Below are positions 22,612-34,900 of a DNA stretch of 64,000 nt, in pieces. Every line of letters begins with the position of its first letter. Positions within the stretch are counted from its first letter, which is position 1. Made by a program: the position numbers and the translations under genes. The notes below the pieces were generated by a model. It searched no databases. It was not told the origin of the DNA and saw nothing but the letters and a program-made list of their open reading frames with translations. Origin of the DNA: Aplectana chamaeleonis. Taxonomy: Eukaryota > Nematoda > Chromadorea > Rhabditida > Cosmocercidae. The stretch spans positions 248,001 to 312,000 of the forward strand of contig JAPDOI010000121.1 in the NCBI GenBank assembly GCA_029168955.1. The letters are read 5' to 3'.

Positions 22612-22680
22612 ATCTGATCTTTCGTCTATCCCTAAAGCGCTCTCTATCGCTGCTATCCGATCTTCCAATGAAGCTTCCAT
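22612..22680 (-). CDS. Possible first coding exon of a divergently transcribed gene
   Basis: An ATG at 22680 opens 23 codons (MEASLEDRIAAIESALGIDE...), ending at a GTGGGT donor at 22611 in phase 0. The amphipathic, heptad-like sequence suggests a coiled-coil N terminus. It lies 251 bp from the dph-2 start on the opposite strand, which would give a shared promoter region. It could be the 5' exon of the coiled-coil gene whose 3' exons are at 13.4-13.9 kb, with the two LINEs in between. The link is inferred only from strand and character. Confidence 0.4.
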
Positions 22681-22931
22681 TTCTGATATATTCTAAAATG
22701 GTCAGAATCAGAGGAGACAGGAGAAGTAAGGCAGGAAAGAAAGCAAAATTTATTTAAGAACGATGTTAGGCCCAAAAAAATTGAGACGTGGGTTAAATTG
22801 TGGGGCGCGCGCACCACACACATCCAATGTTACAGTAACCCTTAAATCTTAAATGTGCTTATTTTTAATTCGAATTAGTGTTATTTTCATCGTTTGCAGT
22901 CTAAATTAGCTGTTATTTGCTGCTTATATCG

Positions 22932-25900
22932 ATGAGCGAAGAACCCACCACTTCGACCTCGCAGTTCTTCAGTGGACATACTCCATCAGACCATCCTGCG
23001 GATGAGACCCGCGGGAATACTTCAAAAATTGCAGATCTCGTTCGGGTAGGTGATTAATTTTAGTTATGTTCTGCATATAACTGCTTGCATTTTATTTGTT
23101 ACCAGGGATTTGACGACGAGGCATTGGAATTATTCTTCAGCGTAGAAGAGACGGTACGATGGATAACTGACAACAACTATAAACGCGTAGCTCTTCAACT
23201 GCCGGATCAGTTCCTGGGACGAGCTGCTCGTCTTGCTAGGACTATCGAAGCAAAGTCCGATGCGAAAACCTTCATTCTGGCGGACACATCGTATAGAAGG
23301 TAGATACATCGATATTGTCTTCTTATTTGTTTCGGTAGACTTCTTCTTCTTCTTCTTCTTCTTCTGCAGCCTCAAAGTGGTTTTTGTCATAGGTTGAGGA
23401 ACTGGGCGGCCTTCACAGGATTCGTCCAAAGGTCCATTGTTGTTAAGGAGGTAGGTCTCTTCGGGCACATGAACAAGTGCGCCGTGTCGTGTCCGGGAGC
23501 ACCACAGTCCGGGCATGCGTCTGGTCGGTTGCTGTCGATCTTGTTGACGTAAGACATGAACAGAATAGAGTGACCACAGCGCAGCGATGCAAGAGCACAT
23601 CTGGCTCGTCTGCCGAGTTGAGACTCGGACTCGCAAACCCGAGGCGGCATCGTTCCCAAGATAGGGTTCACAGCCGCCTTTGCTAAATATCCTCGAACAA
23701 ACTGGGTGTGCTCCTCACGCAGAAGACGAAGCCTTTCCATGTTGGAGTCGGCCCATCTCTGTACATCAACTTTACGAGGAGCATCGGCGAACGGCGTCCT
23801 AATCGACCTCTCTCTTATGGGCTTCATCATTCTCTTTGACGGATGATTCGGCTGCCTCAGAACATTAATATACATCTGCTGTGCCTGGAGTTCACAATGC
23901 TCCTTGACCGGCAATATGCACGCCTCCGCGTGAAGATGCTCCACCGGGGAGCTCCTTGCACAACCGGTAGCAATTCTAAGCGCAGCATTCTGTACACGCT
24001 GCAGCTTATTCCAGGAGCTGTCAGACACCAGGTGCTGCCACACTGGTGCCGCATATTCCAGAGCCGGCTGAAGTATTGCTCTGTAGGTTCTCAATATAGT
24101 CTCTCGGCTGCTTCCCCATGATGTTCCTCCGAGAGCTCTCAAGATATTAAGCCTAGCCTTGACGACTGTTCGTTTCTGTTCCGCGTTTTTGTGGAACTTC
24201 AGTGACGGATCAAGAATAAGGCCAAGCAGCTTGGGGAAACTGCCGAGATGTCGTACGTTCGTGCCGTGGCAGTGTGGAGGAAAGAAGATCATCTCCGTGC
24301 AAACCGACGTCATCCCCTCCTCGAAGAGGGTTTTTGTCATGGGAGAGGTGCTGGCCGGCCGCAGCTCTCCTTCGGATTCTCCTGCAAAGGGCCGGCGTGG
24401 AGAGGAATCCTGGACCCGCTCAGAAGTACCTATGCGCCGCGTGCGGCAAGGATGTTACCAGGAGACATACCAGCGTCCAGTGCTTCGGATGCCAAAGGTG
24501 GGTGCATCTCTCCTGTTCGGGTCTCTGTTCTGTGAGGCATCATAACTCTTCTTTTCGATGTGTTTTGTGCTCCTCACCTACCAACTCTGATTCCTCAAAC
24601 TCCAATCGCCCCCTTTCCATTGTACATATAAATCTCAACGGCCTTCGTGGCAAGCTTTCTGAGCTATCTCTCTTTGCACGTACTTACCATCCAGACGTGA
24701 TCATGGTTCAGAAACCAAGCTCTCTCCATCCCCTACAAATCCTCATCCCAATATCCCGGGCTATACTTCCTACCATGCCCCAAGGTCAATTTTTGGCGGA
24801 GGAGTTTCCACTTTTGTATTATCTACTCTTCCCTCACACCTCATACCTAACACTCCCACGGACGGTACTCTCGAGTACCTCCCGGTCCATCTCCCCTCAA
24901 AACTCCCTTTCTCTCTTCAACATCTATATTCCCCCTACCACATCATGCCCTCCATCCTATGATCCTATTCTACTCCTCAGGCAGCTTTACGACTGCTCCC
25001 TCTCATCTTCGTCTATATTTGCGGGCGATTTTAATGCTCATACATTTTGCTCGTCTCTTGGCTCTGATGCTAGAGGAAGTGACGTCGAGGAATGGGCGGA
25101 GTGCGACCTGGTCATACTAAACGATGATCAGCCCACTCGCCTCCCTGCCAACGGCCGATCTTCTAGCCCAGACATAACTCTTGTCTCTTCCAACCTTTCA
25201 AACACCTGCTCATGGTCTACCTCGACTACATTGTCTAGTGATCATATTCCTGTCTTTGTGCACATCGATCTCTCAAATTCTCTTGCTCCTTATTCTGGTG
25301 TTCGACAACGTTCTTATCTCAATTTAGGCCAAGCAGACTGGTGCCTGTTCAGCGAGGTTGCGCTCCGCCTAGCGGCTGACTATCCGTGGAACGGCAATGT
25401 GCATCAAAAGGAGCACCACCTGTCTGATGTAATCCGCCGGGCCATGAAGGCGGCTATTCCTGTTGGCCGCGTTAAGACGTTCTATCCAAACGTCACCAGA
25501 GAAATTCTCCAAAAGATTAGGACTAGAGATGCCAGGAGAGCAGCCGACCATCTAGACCCTGTCGTTGCTCAACTCGATGACGAGATCAGAAAAGATCTGG
25601 ACAGGCACAAGAAAGAAGAATGGGGAAAAGTTCACGGGACAGTTGGATTTCAAGGCGGACAGTGCAACTACGTGGAAGGTACTACGGAAGCTATCTGGAA
25701 AGAGCTCGCCAGCTACCGTATCCACCATTGAATTTGATAATAACGTTTTCAAGACGGGTAAGGAAGCCGCCTACTCTCTTGGAAAAAGCTTCTTTGTCAC
25801 AAGTACACGGCGTGGTCCGCAGAATAGAGTGACAGTTAGAGAGCTGCGCCGCCTCCCGCTCATGAGCACGGCCGATGCGTACACTGTGGCGCACGTAGAG

Positions 25901-28900
25901 AAGATCATAAAGGACATGCGGAACTCCAAAGCTGTCGGTCCCGACGGCATTTGTCCTGCTGTACTGAAGAAGCTCCCGACTGAGATACTCCCACTCGTCG
26001 TTGATGTGATTAATACTTCATTCAGCTCGTGCATTATTCCCAAAACTGGAAGACAGCCAACGTCATCCCGTTGCCGAAGCCAGGCAAACCTCAGTCGTCA
26101 GTAAAGGGTTATCGACCCATTAGCTTGATGTCACCTTTCGCTAAGGTAGCCGAAAAGCTCATTGTGGAGAATTTAGCAGAGCATAACGAGAAACAATTGT
26201 TTCAACACGGGTTCAAAAGGCTGCATTCTACAACTACTGCGTTGCTAGAAATTACTAGCTATGCAATCGACGGGTTCAACGCTTTGAAGCCATTGAGAAC
26301 TGTTGCTGTCGCGTTGGATCTCACCAAGGCTTTCGATACGGTTAACCTAGGAATCTTGTCAAGAATCGTTTTGGAGTCGTCGATACCACCGTGGCAAAAG
26401 CGCTGGATATCGGCCTTTATCAAAGGTCGACGGGCAAGAGTCATGTTCCAGAACCATGTCTCCAACAGTATTCCTATGGCAGCTGGAGTCCCCAGGGCGG
26501 TGTTTTATCACCAGCTCTCTTCAGTCTGTATCTAGAAGATATGCCTGAACCACCACAGGATATCAAGACTGTCGCCTACGCCGATGATATAACAATCATG
26601 TGTCGAGACCGGGATATAAAGGTAGCCGCCACCAAGATCAACGAGTACCTGAAGACGCTGAAGAGGTTCTTCGACGACAAGATGCTAAAGATCTCCGCAT
26701 CGAAATCATCAGCATCCGTCCTCACAACGGAGCCTTCCGAGCACAGAGTTCATCCGGTTGTAGAGTGGTATGGAGACCGTCTACCTGCTGCGCTATTTCC
26801 AAGACTGCTCGGTCTTGTGCTCGATCCGCCGCTCAAGTTTCATAAACACATCGAGCAGAAGCAAGCTGTTCTAAGCTCACCCCAATGTTCTCAGGGCCCC
26901 AAGCGGTACCTCATGGGGTAGCAACAAGAAAACGATACTCACGACGTATGAGGCGTTTCTTCAACTAGCCATGGAATACGCCGCACCGGTTTGGCAGCAT
27001 CTAGTTTCAGAATCTTCCTGGTTTAAGATGCAACGCGTACAAAATGCCGCTCTTCGCATTGCCACCGGATGTGCAAAGAGTTCCCCAGTCGAGCATCTGC
27101 ATGCCGAAGCCCGTCTATTGCCTGTGAAGGAGCACTGTCAGCTGCAAGCCCAACACGTACGAATCAATATTATTAAGCAACCAAACCACCCGTCCTGAGA
27201 GTGCTTAACCCCGTTAGAGAGAGAGCCAAAAGAATGCCATTTGCCGATGCTCCATGCAAAGTCAACTTGCAGAGATGGCACGACTCACAGCAAGAACGAC
27301 TCCGTCTTTTGCGCGAGGAGCACACCAAGTTCGTACGGTGTCATCTTGAGAAGGCGGCGGTGAATCCTATACTAGGAGAAGTACCGCCCCCAGTCTGCGA
27401 ATCCGAGACTCAACTCGGAAGAAGGGCTAGATGCACACTGGCATCGTTGCGCTGCGGTCACTCGTCAATGCTCATGTCCTACGTCAGCAAAATCGACAGC
27501 AGCAAATCTGATGTCTGTCCGGACTGCGGTGCTATCGGCCATGATACAGCACATTTATTTCGCTGTCCGGTGAGACCTACCACGCTGACCATAATGGATC
27601 TATGGACGAATCCACTACTGGTCGCCCAGTTTCTTCACCTATGACAAAACCCTCGATGTGGCTGCAAAGAAGAAGAAGAAGAAGCTTGGGGAATTTTGCT
27701 GCTGGCAACAGGTCACCATCCCATTTGACATCTGGGTGGGCACTGTGTTCCTTGGTGTTCGTTGTAAACACTGAAACAGAGGATTTTGCGGCAGAGACTG
27801 TGAGCATCATTTTATCGAGGAAGAGCTTCAACTCGACGAGATATGCGCTGATCTTGTTAGCGGCTATCTGCAGGTCACGATCCTGGCACATGATGGTGAT
27901 GTCGTCGGCATACATAACAATCCTTACATCATTGGGAGGCTCGGGAATGTCCTCAATATACAGGCTGAATAGGGCAGGGGACAACACTCCGCCTTGCGAA
28001 ACACCGGCTGCTATTGGAATGCTATCGGATACATGATTCTGGAACAGAACCTTAGCACGGCGGCCTTTAGTGAACGCTGCAATCCATCGCTTCTGTCATG
28101 ATGGTAGCGAAGACTTGAGCAGTTTCTCGGACAGCAGTCCCAAGTTAACAGAGTCAAACGCTTTGCTCAGGTCGAGGGCGACGGCCACCGTTCTCAGGGG
28201 CTTTCTCATGTTGAACCCATCGACCGCAAAGCTCACGATCTCCAATAGAGCTGTAGTAGTGGAGTGAAGTTTCCTGAACCCATGCTGATGCTGCTGTCGC
28301 TCATTTTGATCAGCCAGGTGCGTCACGATCAACTTTTCAGCTAATTTAGCGACGGGCGATAACAGGCTTATTGGTCGAAAGCCCTTTGCCGTGCTTTGGG
28401 ACTTGCCTGGCTTTGGCAACGGTATCACATTGGCTGTCTTCCAAGCTTGGGGTAGAGTGCAGGTCCGGAAAGAAGTGTTAATGATATCTGCAAGCATCGG
28501 TAGAAGTTCCGTGGGAAGCTTCTTCAGGATGGCTGGGGAGATACCGTCAGGTCCGATAGCCTTCGAATTCCGCATTTCCGACAGCCTTCTCTACTTGTGT
28601 GAGAGTAAAGGCCTCAGATGCGTTCATGAGCGGTAACCGGCTCAGCTCTCTAACCGTGACTCTGTTCTGCCCGCCTCGCTTGGTACTTGGATGAAAAAAT
28701 TCTTGCCGAGTGCGTAAGCAGCCGCTTTCCCTGATTTGAAGACGTTCTCCTCGAACTCAATAGCGGAGCTCATCGGGGGAGCGGACCTTCCGGAAATTTT
28801 CCTCAACACTTTCCACGTCGTAGTTCCGTCCGCCTTGAAATTCAGCTTTTCAGTGAACTTCTCCCAGCATTCCCTCTTGTTCTTATCCAGATCCTGCTTG

Positions 28901-31900
28901 ATCTCATTATCCAGCACAGCAATCTCCGGGTCTAGATGGTCTGCGGCTCTCTTCTCATCTCTGGTTCTTATCTTCTGCAGTATTTCCCTGCTGACATTTG
29001 GAAAAAAGGTCTTGACACGACCCTCAGGAATTGCTCCCTTCATGGCCTTGCGGATGGCACTTGTTAAATGGCGCTCTTTCTGATGAACATTACCATTCCA
29101 TGGGAAGTCGACCGCATGGCGGAGTGCAACATCTCTGAACAGGGTCCAGTCTGCTAGGCCTAAATTAAGATAAGTACGATGACGAAAACCAGAGTAAGGG
29201 GCAAGAGAGTCAGAGAGATCAATATAGACAAAGACGGGAATGTGATCACTGGAAAGAGTTGTGGATGTGGACCACGTGCAAGCATTAGAGATTGGATGAC
29301 ACAAGAGAGATATCTGGGCTAGAAGGTCGGCTGCTGGCAGGGAGACGAGTGGGCTGGTCATCATTGAGGATAACCAGGTCACACTCCTCAGCCCATTCTT
29401 CGACATCTTCCCCTCTGGCGTCAGAATCCAAGAGCGGAACAGAACGTGTGAGCATTGAAGTCACCCGCAAAGACAGCTGAAGGGAGAGTGAGCAGTCGTA
29501 CAACTGCTTGAGGAGGGGAATAGGATTATAAGAGGGGGACAAGATGATATAGGAGGAATATATATGTTAAATAGAGATAAAGGGGTTTTGAGGGGAGGTG
29601 GACAGAATGTACTCGAGAGTACCGTCCTTAGGAGTATTAGGGATAATATGAGAAGGTAGGGCAGATTGCACGAAAGTAGACACTCCGCCCCCAAGAGCTG
29701 TCCTTGGCATGTGATAGGCGGTGTAGCCCGGAATGTTAGGCTGGGGATAAGTGGTAGATGGAGAGAGCTTGGTTTCTTGAACCATGATAGCATCCGGGTG
29801 ATGAGAACGTGCGAATAGAGAGAGTTCAGATAACTTGTTGCGAAGGCCGTTGAGATTAATGTGAACATTGGAAAGGGGGCGGTTGGTAACTGAGGAATCA
29901 GAGTTGTTGGGGGCAGAGCATAGAACACAACGAAAGGATGAGTCATGATGCCTCACAGAACTGAGGCCCGAACAGGAGAAGTGCACCCACCTTTGGCATC
30001 CGAAGCACTGGACACTTGTTTTATGCCAGGTAACATCCTCGCCGCAGGTGGCACATGGATACTTCCGTGCTGGACCTGGATTCCTCTCGACGCCGGCCCT
30101 TTGTAATAGAATCCTCAGGAGAGCTGCGGCCGACCAGCACCTCTCCCATGACAAAAACCCTCTTCTCGGAGGGGTTGACGTCGGTTTGCACGGAGGCGAT
30201 CTTCTTTCCTCCACACTGCCACGGCACGAACGTACGACATCTCGGCAGCGGTAGACTTCTAAGTGTATTAACCCATTCACGACCGCGTGTCCCACCGGTG
30301 GGACACGCGTTGACTACCACTTCGGACCGCGTGTCCCACCGGTGGGACACTGTTTTCGAAAATCGATTTCTCCACCGCATAAAGGAATTTCTAAACCTAC
30401 TTATGGTCAATGTATTAACCTATTATAAAGTCGACTATAAACTTCGTGGTCCGCTGGCAGCTTCATCACTACAATATATCTGACCCTTCGAATGCAGCAA
30501 GGTCGAAAACCGCAATTATGAGTACAGATCGCATTTTTACAGGGAATTAGTGGCGAATTTTTTCGTTTTTCCACTACTCGAGGAACAATCCCTACTTCTA
30601 AGAGTGGTCCGGTCGTATAACACTATTTAATATATCACATAATTGTGATTACTGATACTGCGCACCATTCCCGCGTAGAGAATCGGCTTCTCTTTCGCCC
30701 GTATTTTGTTCACAGAAATTATTTTATTCAAAGATCAGCAATGTTGAGATCGTTAGGGCCTTTTTTAAAAGTCCTGCTTGGTTACGGTTGGTGTACCGTC
30801 GTAGGCCGGGGCTCCAACTTCGGTGAAAACTACTTTGGAGAGGAGCGGACGAGAAAAATGGTGACGTGCCAGAGCAGGAAACGAGTGAAAACTTATAAAA
30901 CGGTTATTACATTAATCATTCCTTATCAATTCGTAATAATAGAACTATTTCCTACGTCTGATTGTAAAAAACAAATATGCTTTTCACAAAAGAAATCTCT
31001 TCCTGGAAGGCGCCGCACCCGAGGGGTGAGGGGGTGGCCTAGAAAAAAATGGCGAAGATCTAAAAAAAAGTCATTTCCATCAGCATTACCAGTCAATATG
31101 AAAATTGAGGAGTATTTTCTCCGTCTAGGTGTCAAAAAGAATTCTAGAAATGTTTACTACAAAAAAACTCGCGTCAGAATGCGGAGAGCGAGGGAGTAGC
31201 GAAAGCAAAAAATAGTGCAAATCTGAAAAATATCATTTCACTAAGCATTTCCTGTTAATTGAAGAACAGAAGAGTGCCTATCATGGTAATCTACGATAAT
31301 TAATATTTCAAACCGCTAGAATTCAACGAACTCACGTGATTTTATGGATGGTCTAACTACACAGTTGAAAATTTAGGAGGCCATTTCTATGGAAGGAAGG
31401 AGTTATGGAAGCTGAAACTTTGGCATCATGATTTTGACGTCGACAGTCGCACGATAAACAAAAAAAACAAAAATCGATTTTTTGGTGGCGTGCCATTCGA
31501 GCGAAAGTGGCCCACCGGTGGGACACTGTATACGGTGACGCAATATTGCACGCGGTCCGAACGTGCAGCCACCCAAAATTAGGCGTGGTCGTGAATGGGT
31601 TAATATTCCGAAAAGAGGAACGTGCAGAAATTCCTAGAGAGAGAGCTTTGGAGGAGATTTCCTTTTTTTTACTCTGAAACGGCTGAGATCGCTAACCTTT
31701 TCCCGAGGAAAGAAACACATCGTCAGCGCGAAATTGTTCGTCGGCTCGGTGTTTTCTGCCGGAGACATGACCATACCCGACTAGCTATTCCGCGTTGGCT
31801 GGATTCTGCTGCAGCCACAAGAAAATCGCGCGAAAAATCGGGCTCATTCATGTTATAACCCCGGTTTAGACTTCTAGTCGCCGCGAGCGAAGCGCGCCAA

Positions 31901-34900
31901 TTAGAAGTACAGTTCACCTCCGCACTGCCGTTCAGTCCGCAAAGTGCACGCTGATTGCGAAATCGTGCTGCGGCGCGGTTGCGAGTATCCTCAGACAGGG
32001 ATGTAGGATCACCCGGGCGGTGAGATCACTTGGGCACCAAAGGCAAAACCACCCGGGTGATCCCACATCCCTGTCTTAGGATACTCGCAACCGCGCCGCA
32101 GCACGATTTCGCAATCAGCGTGTACTTTGCGGACTGAACGGCTGTGCGGAGGTGAACTGTACCTAATAACGCGATGTTGAACGGGACCACTCACTCCGTT
32201 ACCGCGATCGATTTGCCTAGGACAGGAATCATATTTGCCTTCGCGGCTTCGATTGAAACTGCACGATGATGCGATTAATATGTGGCCGTTGTTGTGCAAA
32301 GAATACGACGATACGTCGCTCTGTGAAGACGCTAAACGACAAGCGCGACGATGACTACTGTGACACGTCGGCGACCGAACAGCGAGGCGTCGCTCGTAGT
32401 AGCTGTCCTGTTTTCGTCGCGCGGGTCGCGTTAGGTTGGGTTCTTGCATCTCTCAGCAGTGCATTTGAGGCATCTATGGATGATGAACATTGCTGTAAAG
32501 TGACCAAGCCGCAAAAAAGTGGGGTAAAACGAGAATTTTTCGATTTTTGCTGGGGTTGGCCTTTCGCTTTTTCACTTCCGAATCTGAGTTTTTCGTTCCA
32601 AGGTTAAAGGCCTCTTTCGGGGTTCGATCGCTCTGCAACGCGATGGCACGTTTTGAATTCAGATGGACGTGCGACGCGATCTCGATCGATGCTCGTGGTT
32701 ATCATCCCATCGTGCCGCACAGCATCGAAGTCTGAAAGAGGCCAAACATCAGAAACGAAACACAAGTTGCGTTCATCTCTGCATCGCGAATCGGGTCACT
32801 TTCTTCCGGAGGCAAAAAGAGGCGGTCCACTCCGAGGAAGCTTCTCTTGCTGTGGGCCAGAAATAGAGGAAAACCACCTCGTAGTGGGGAGTTCGTAAGC
32901 CCGGTACGCCTGGTATGCCCGCCTTGCCCCCCTTTCTGACGAGCCTGTGGCGCCGCGGACGTCTTCGATGACAATTTGCCAAGCAACTTTGACACGTCTA
33001 GCCTGATGGATCGTCGCAAATTTAGCCGGTAGCGCGCGCTTGCAGGAATTAGCAGGGTATGGAAACTCGTTCGTGCCCACAACCTGTACGCACGTTAGAA
33101 ACTTTGACCTTAGGTTATTCTGAGCGTTTCTCGACGATGTTTCTTCCCCCTGTATAAGTTAACTTATGTCCAGACAACCCCATTTTTATGTAGAACTTGA
33201 ATGTGATATTTATCGTGAACACTGCCTTTAACGGGATTTGTCTTTCTGCTGCGGTGTGTTAGAATCTGTAGCCGTGTAGGCCGGGGTCAGCAGCATTCTA
33301 GGTGCTATTCTTACCCATCAACGCCACAGCGTTACGCACGAGCGTGGCGTTGTAGCATGAATTTTTTCCACGCGCGCCCCGCGCTTGCGGGGACCATGGG
33401 AACTACAGCGGCGATGTTACGATGGAGCGGATCAAAGTGAGCCTCAACTTTGCCGAGGAAGCAAAATCTGTACACGCGTTCACTATCACGGTTGCAGAAG
33501 ATAGTACTGGAATGAATATTCATGAATGGAAGGAATTTGTTGATGGATTAATAAAGAAATGATGAAAAAGTCGTTGCGGCCGTCGCCGCCATGGCGGAGT
33601 TTGCGTCCCTCTCGGGCGTGGCGTCATACCATTCAAACCCGCTTCGAAATAATCGTTTTTCCCAAAACCTGCGACTCTCCGTGGGCAAATTAAAGGCTAG
33701 AAAACCGCGAAATTTTTATGGTTTCCGCGCGTGCTGGTGCGGAGCGGAAGTTAGAAACATGACCAGACGGAGGGAGCAGGAATGCGCGCGTCGCTCGCTC
33801 TATGAGTCCTGAGATTTACGGCTTTTTACAGAGGATTTACTGTGCTTCTCTGGGCCAAATTCCGGTCCGCAATTGCGTCTCGACACGCTTCGCGGGACGC
33901 GCTCGAGTCAGTCGAGTTTCCAGCACCAAAGCCGAATCGATGTGGCTTTTTTATACAGGTTTCTCGAATTTTGTCTAGTTTTCAGTTTCCAAAACCCATC
34001 TAGAGTCAACACATCGGCGGCTGCGGCGCTGGGAACTCTTCCGACTCGAAAGCGCGCGGCCGCAAAGCGTGTCGAGACCCAATCGCGGACCGGAATGTGG
34101 CCCCGAGAAGAGCAGTACAGTCCTGCTCGACCATGCATGTAGGGCTGTTTTGGGTCCTCCCACTCTACTCCACATTTCAGCTGTTGCGTCGATGAGATCG
34201 CTGCAGCGCATGCTTCTTGCGACGCGATAGTTCACTATGGAGATGCCTGTTTGAGCGCTCTCACGGAAAAGATCCCAGTGAAGTGAGTCCTTCACTGTTC
34301 TTCCATGCAGCTATTTTTTTCATTTTTTTCTGGAATCCTATCGATTATTTTTTTTCTGAAACTTCTTGTTCAAAAATCTTGACTCAGTGATTTTGACACT
34401 GTAATTATGGAAGTTTTGACAGCGAAAACCATTTTTCTCATTTCAAGAATTTTTCTGAAGACTCCCATGTGTTTTCCACTTAACAATTCCGCTGATCACC
34501 AGTTGTTCCTGAATTCTGTGAAAGGTCCATTTTATGGGCTCTCCATTGTGAAAAGTAGCACATGAGTTTTCGTCGCCAATCTTGAGCTGTTCAACTCATA
34601 AGCTTTTCAGCTTTCTGTGCTTATGCATGCGAAGGTCTGAAGCTAGAAGTTTCGACACTCAATCTATGGTCGGCCTCGTTTACAGGGCCAAACGGGTCGT
34701 TGTGTAACACTTCAGTGGAGCTACCATCTACATACAGCTTTTGGTGACCGAGAATTTTTGAAATGTCTACTTGGTCCGAAAATTTTAAGGCTCCATCACG
34801 AAATTTTCATTTTTGGGCTAAATCTTGTAGGACCCACCTCAACATCCGTTGAAAAAGTTCACAATCGCGCTTGACCATGCTTGTTTGCGAAGCTATATTT

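Larger units (their letters stand above)
23345..30249 (-). mobile_element. PHD-EN-RT LINE, copy 2, split by copy 3
   Basis: This minus-strand element lies in dph-2 intron 2. It is flanked by identical 11-bp direct repeats GGTAGACTTCT at 23334-23344 and 30250-30260. Its 5' end starts CTGCCGAGATGTCGTACG (30249 downward) and its 3' end is an (AAG)n tail at about 23345-23366. The 5' part (30249-27694) carries the VERNPGP motif, a zinc finger with WVHFSCSGL, endonuclease and most of the reverse transcriptase (YADD at 27901-27912). The 3' part (24238-23367) continues at exactly the same codon ([12 protein letters not shown]) with the C-terminal domain and [10 protein letters not shown] cluster. Frame breaks near 29950, 29540, 29400, 28600 and 28090 inactivate it. 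Confidence 0.92.

Noticed and set aside
23387..24340. Separate minus-strand gene next to dph-2 exon 2
   Set aside because: It is the C-terminal part of LINE copy 2; the upstream half of the same protein lies at 27694 and beyond, split by LINE copy 3.
30645..31199. 184-codon open frame inside the piggyBac-like element as a transposase gene
   Set aside because: It has none of the DDE/D motifs or C-terminal Cys-rich finger of piggyBac transposases, is low-complexity and Lys/Arg rich, and lacks splice or start context. It is probably chance.
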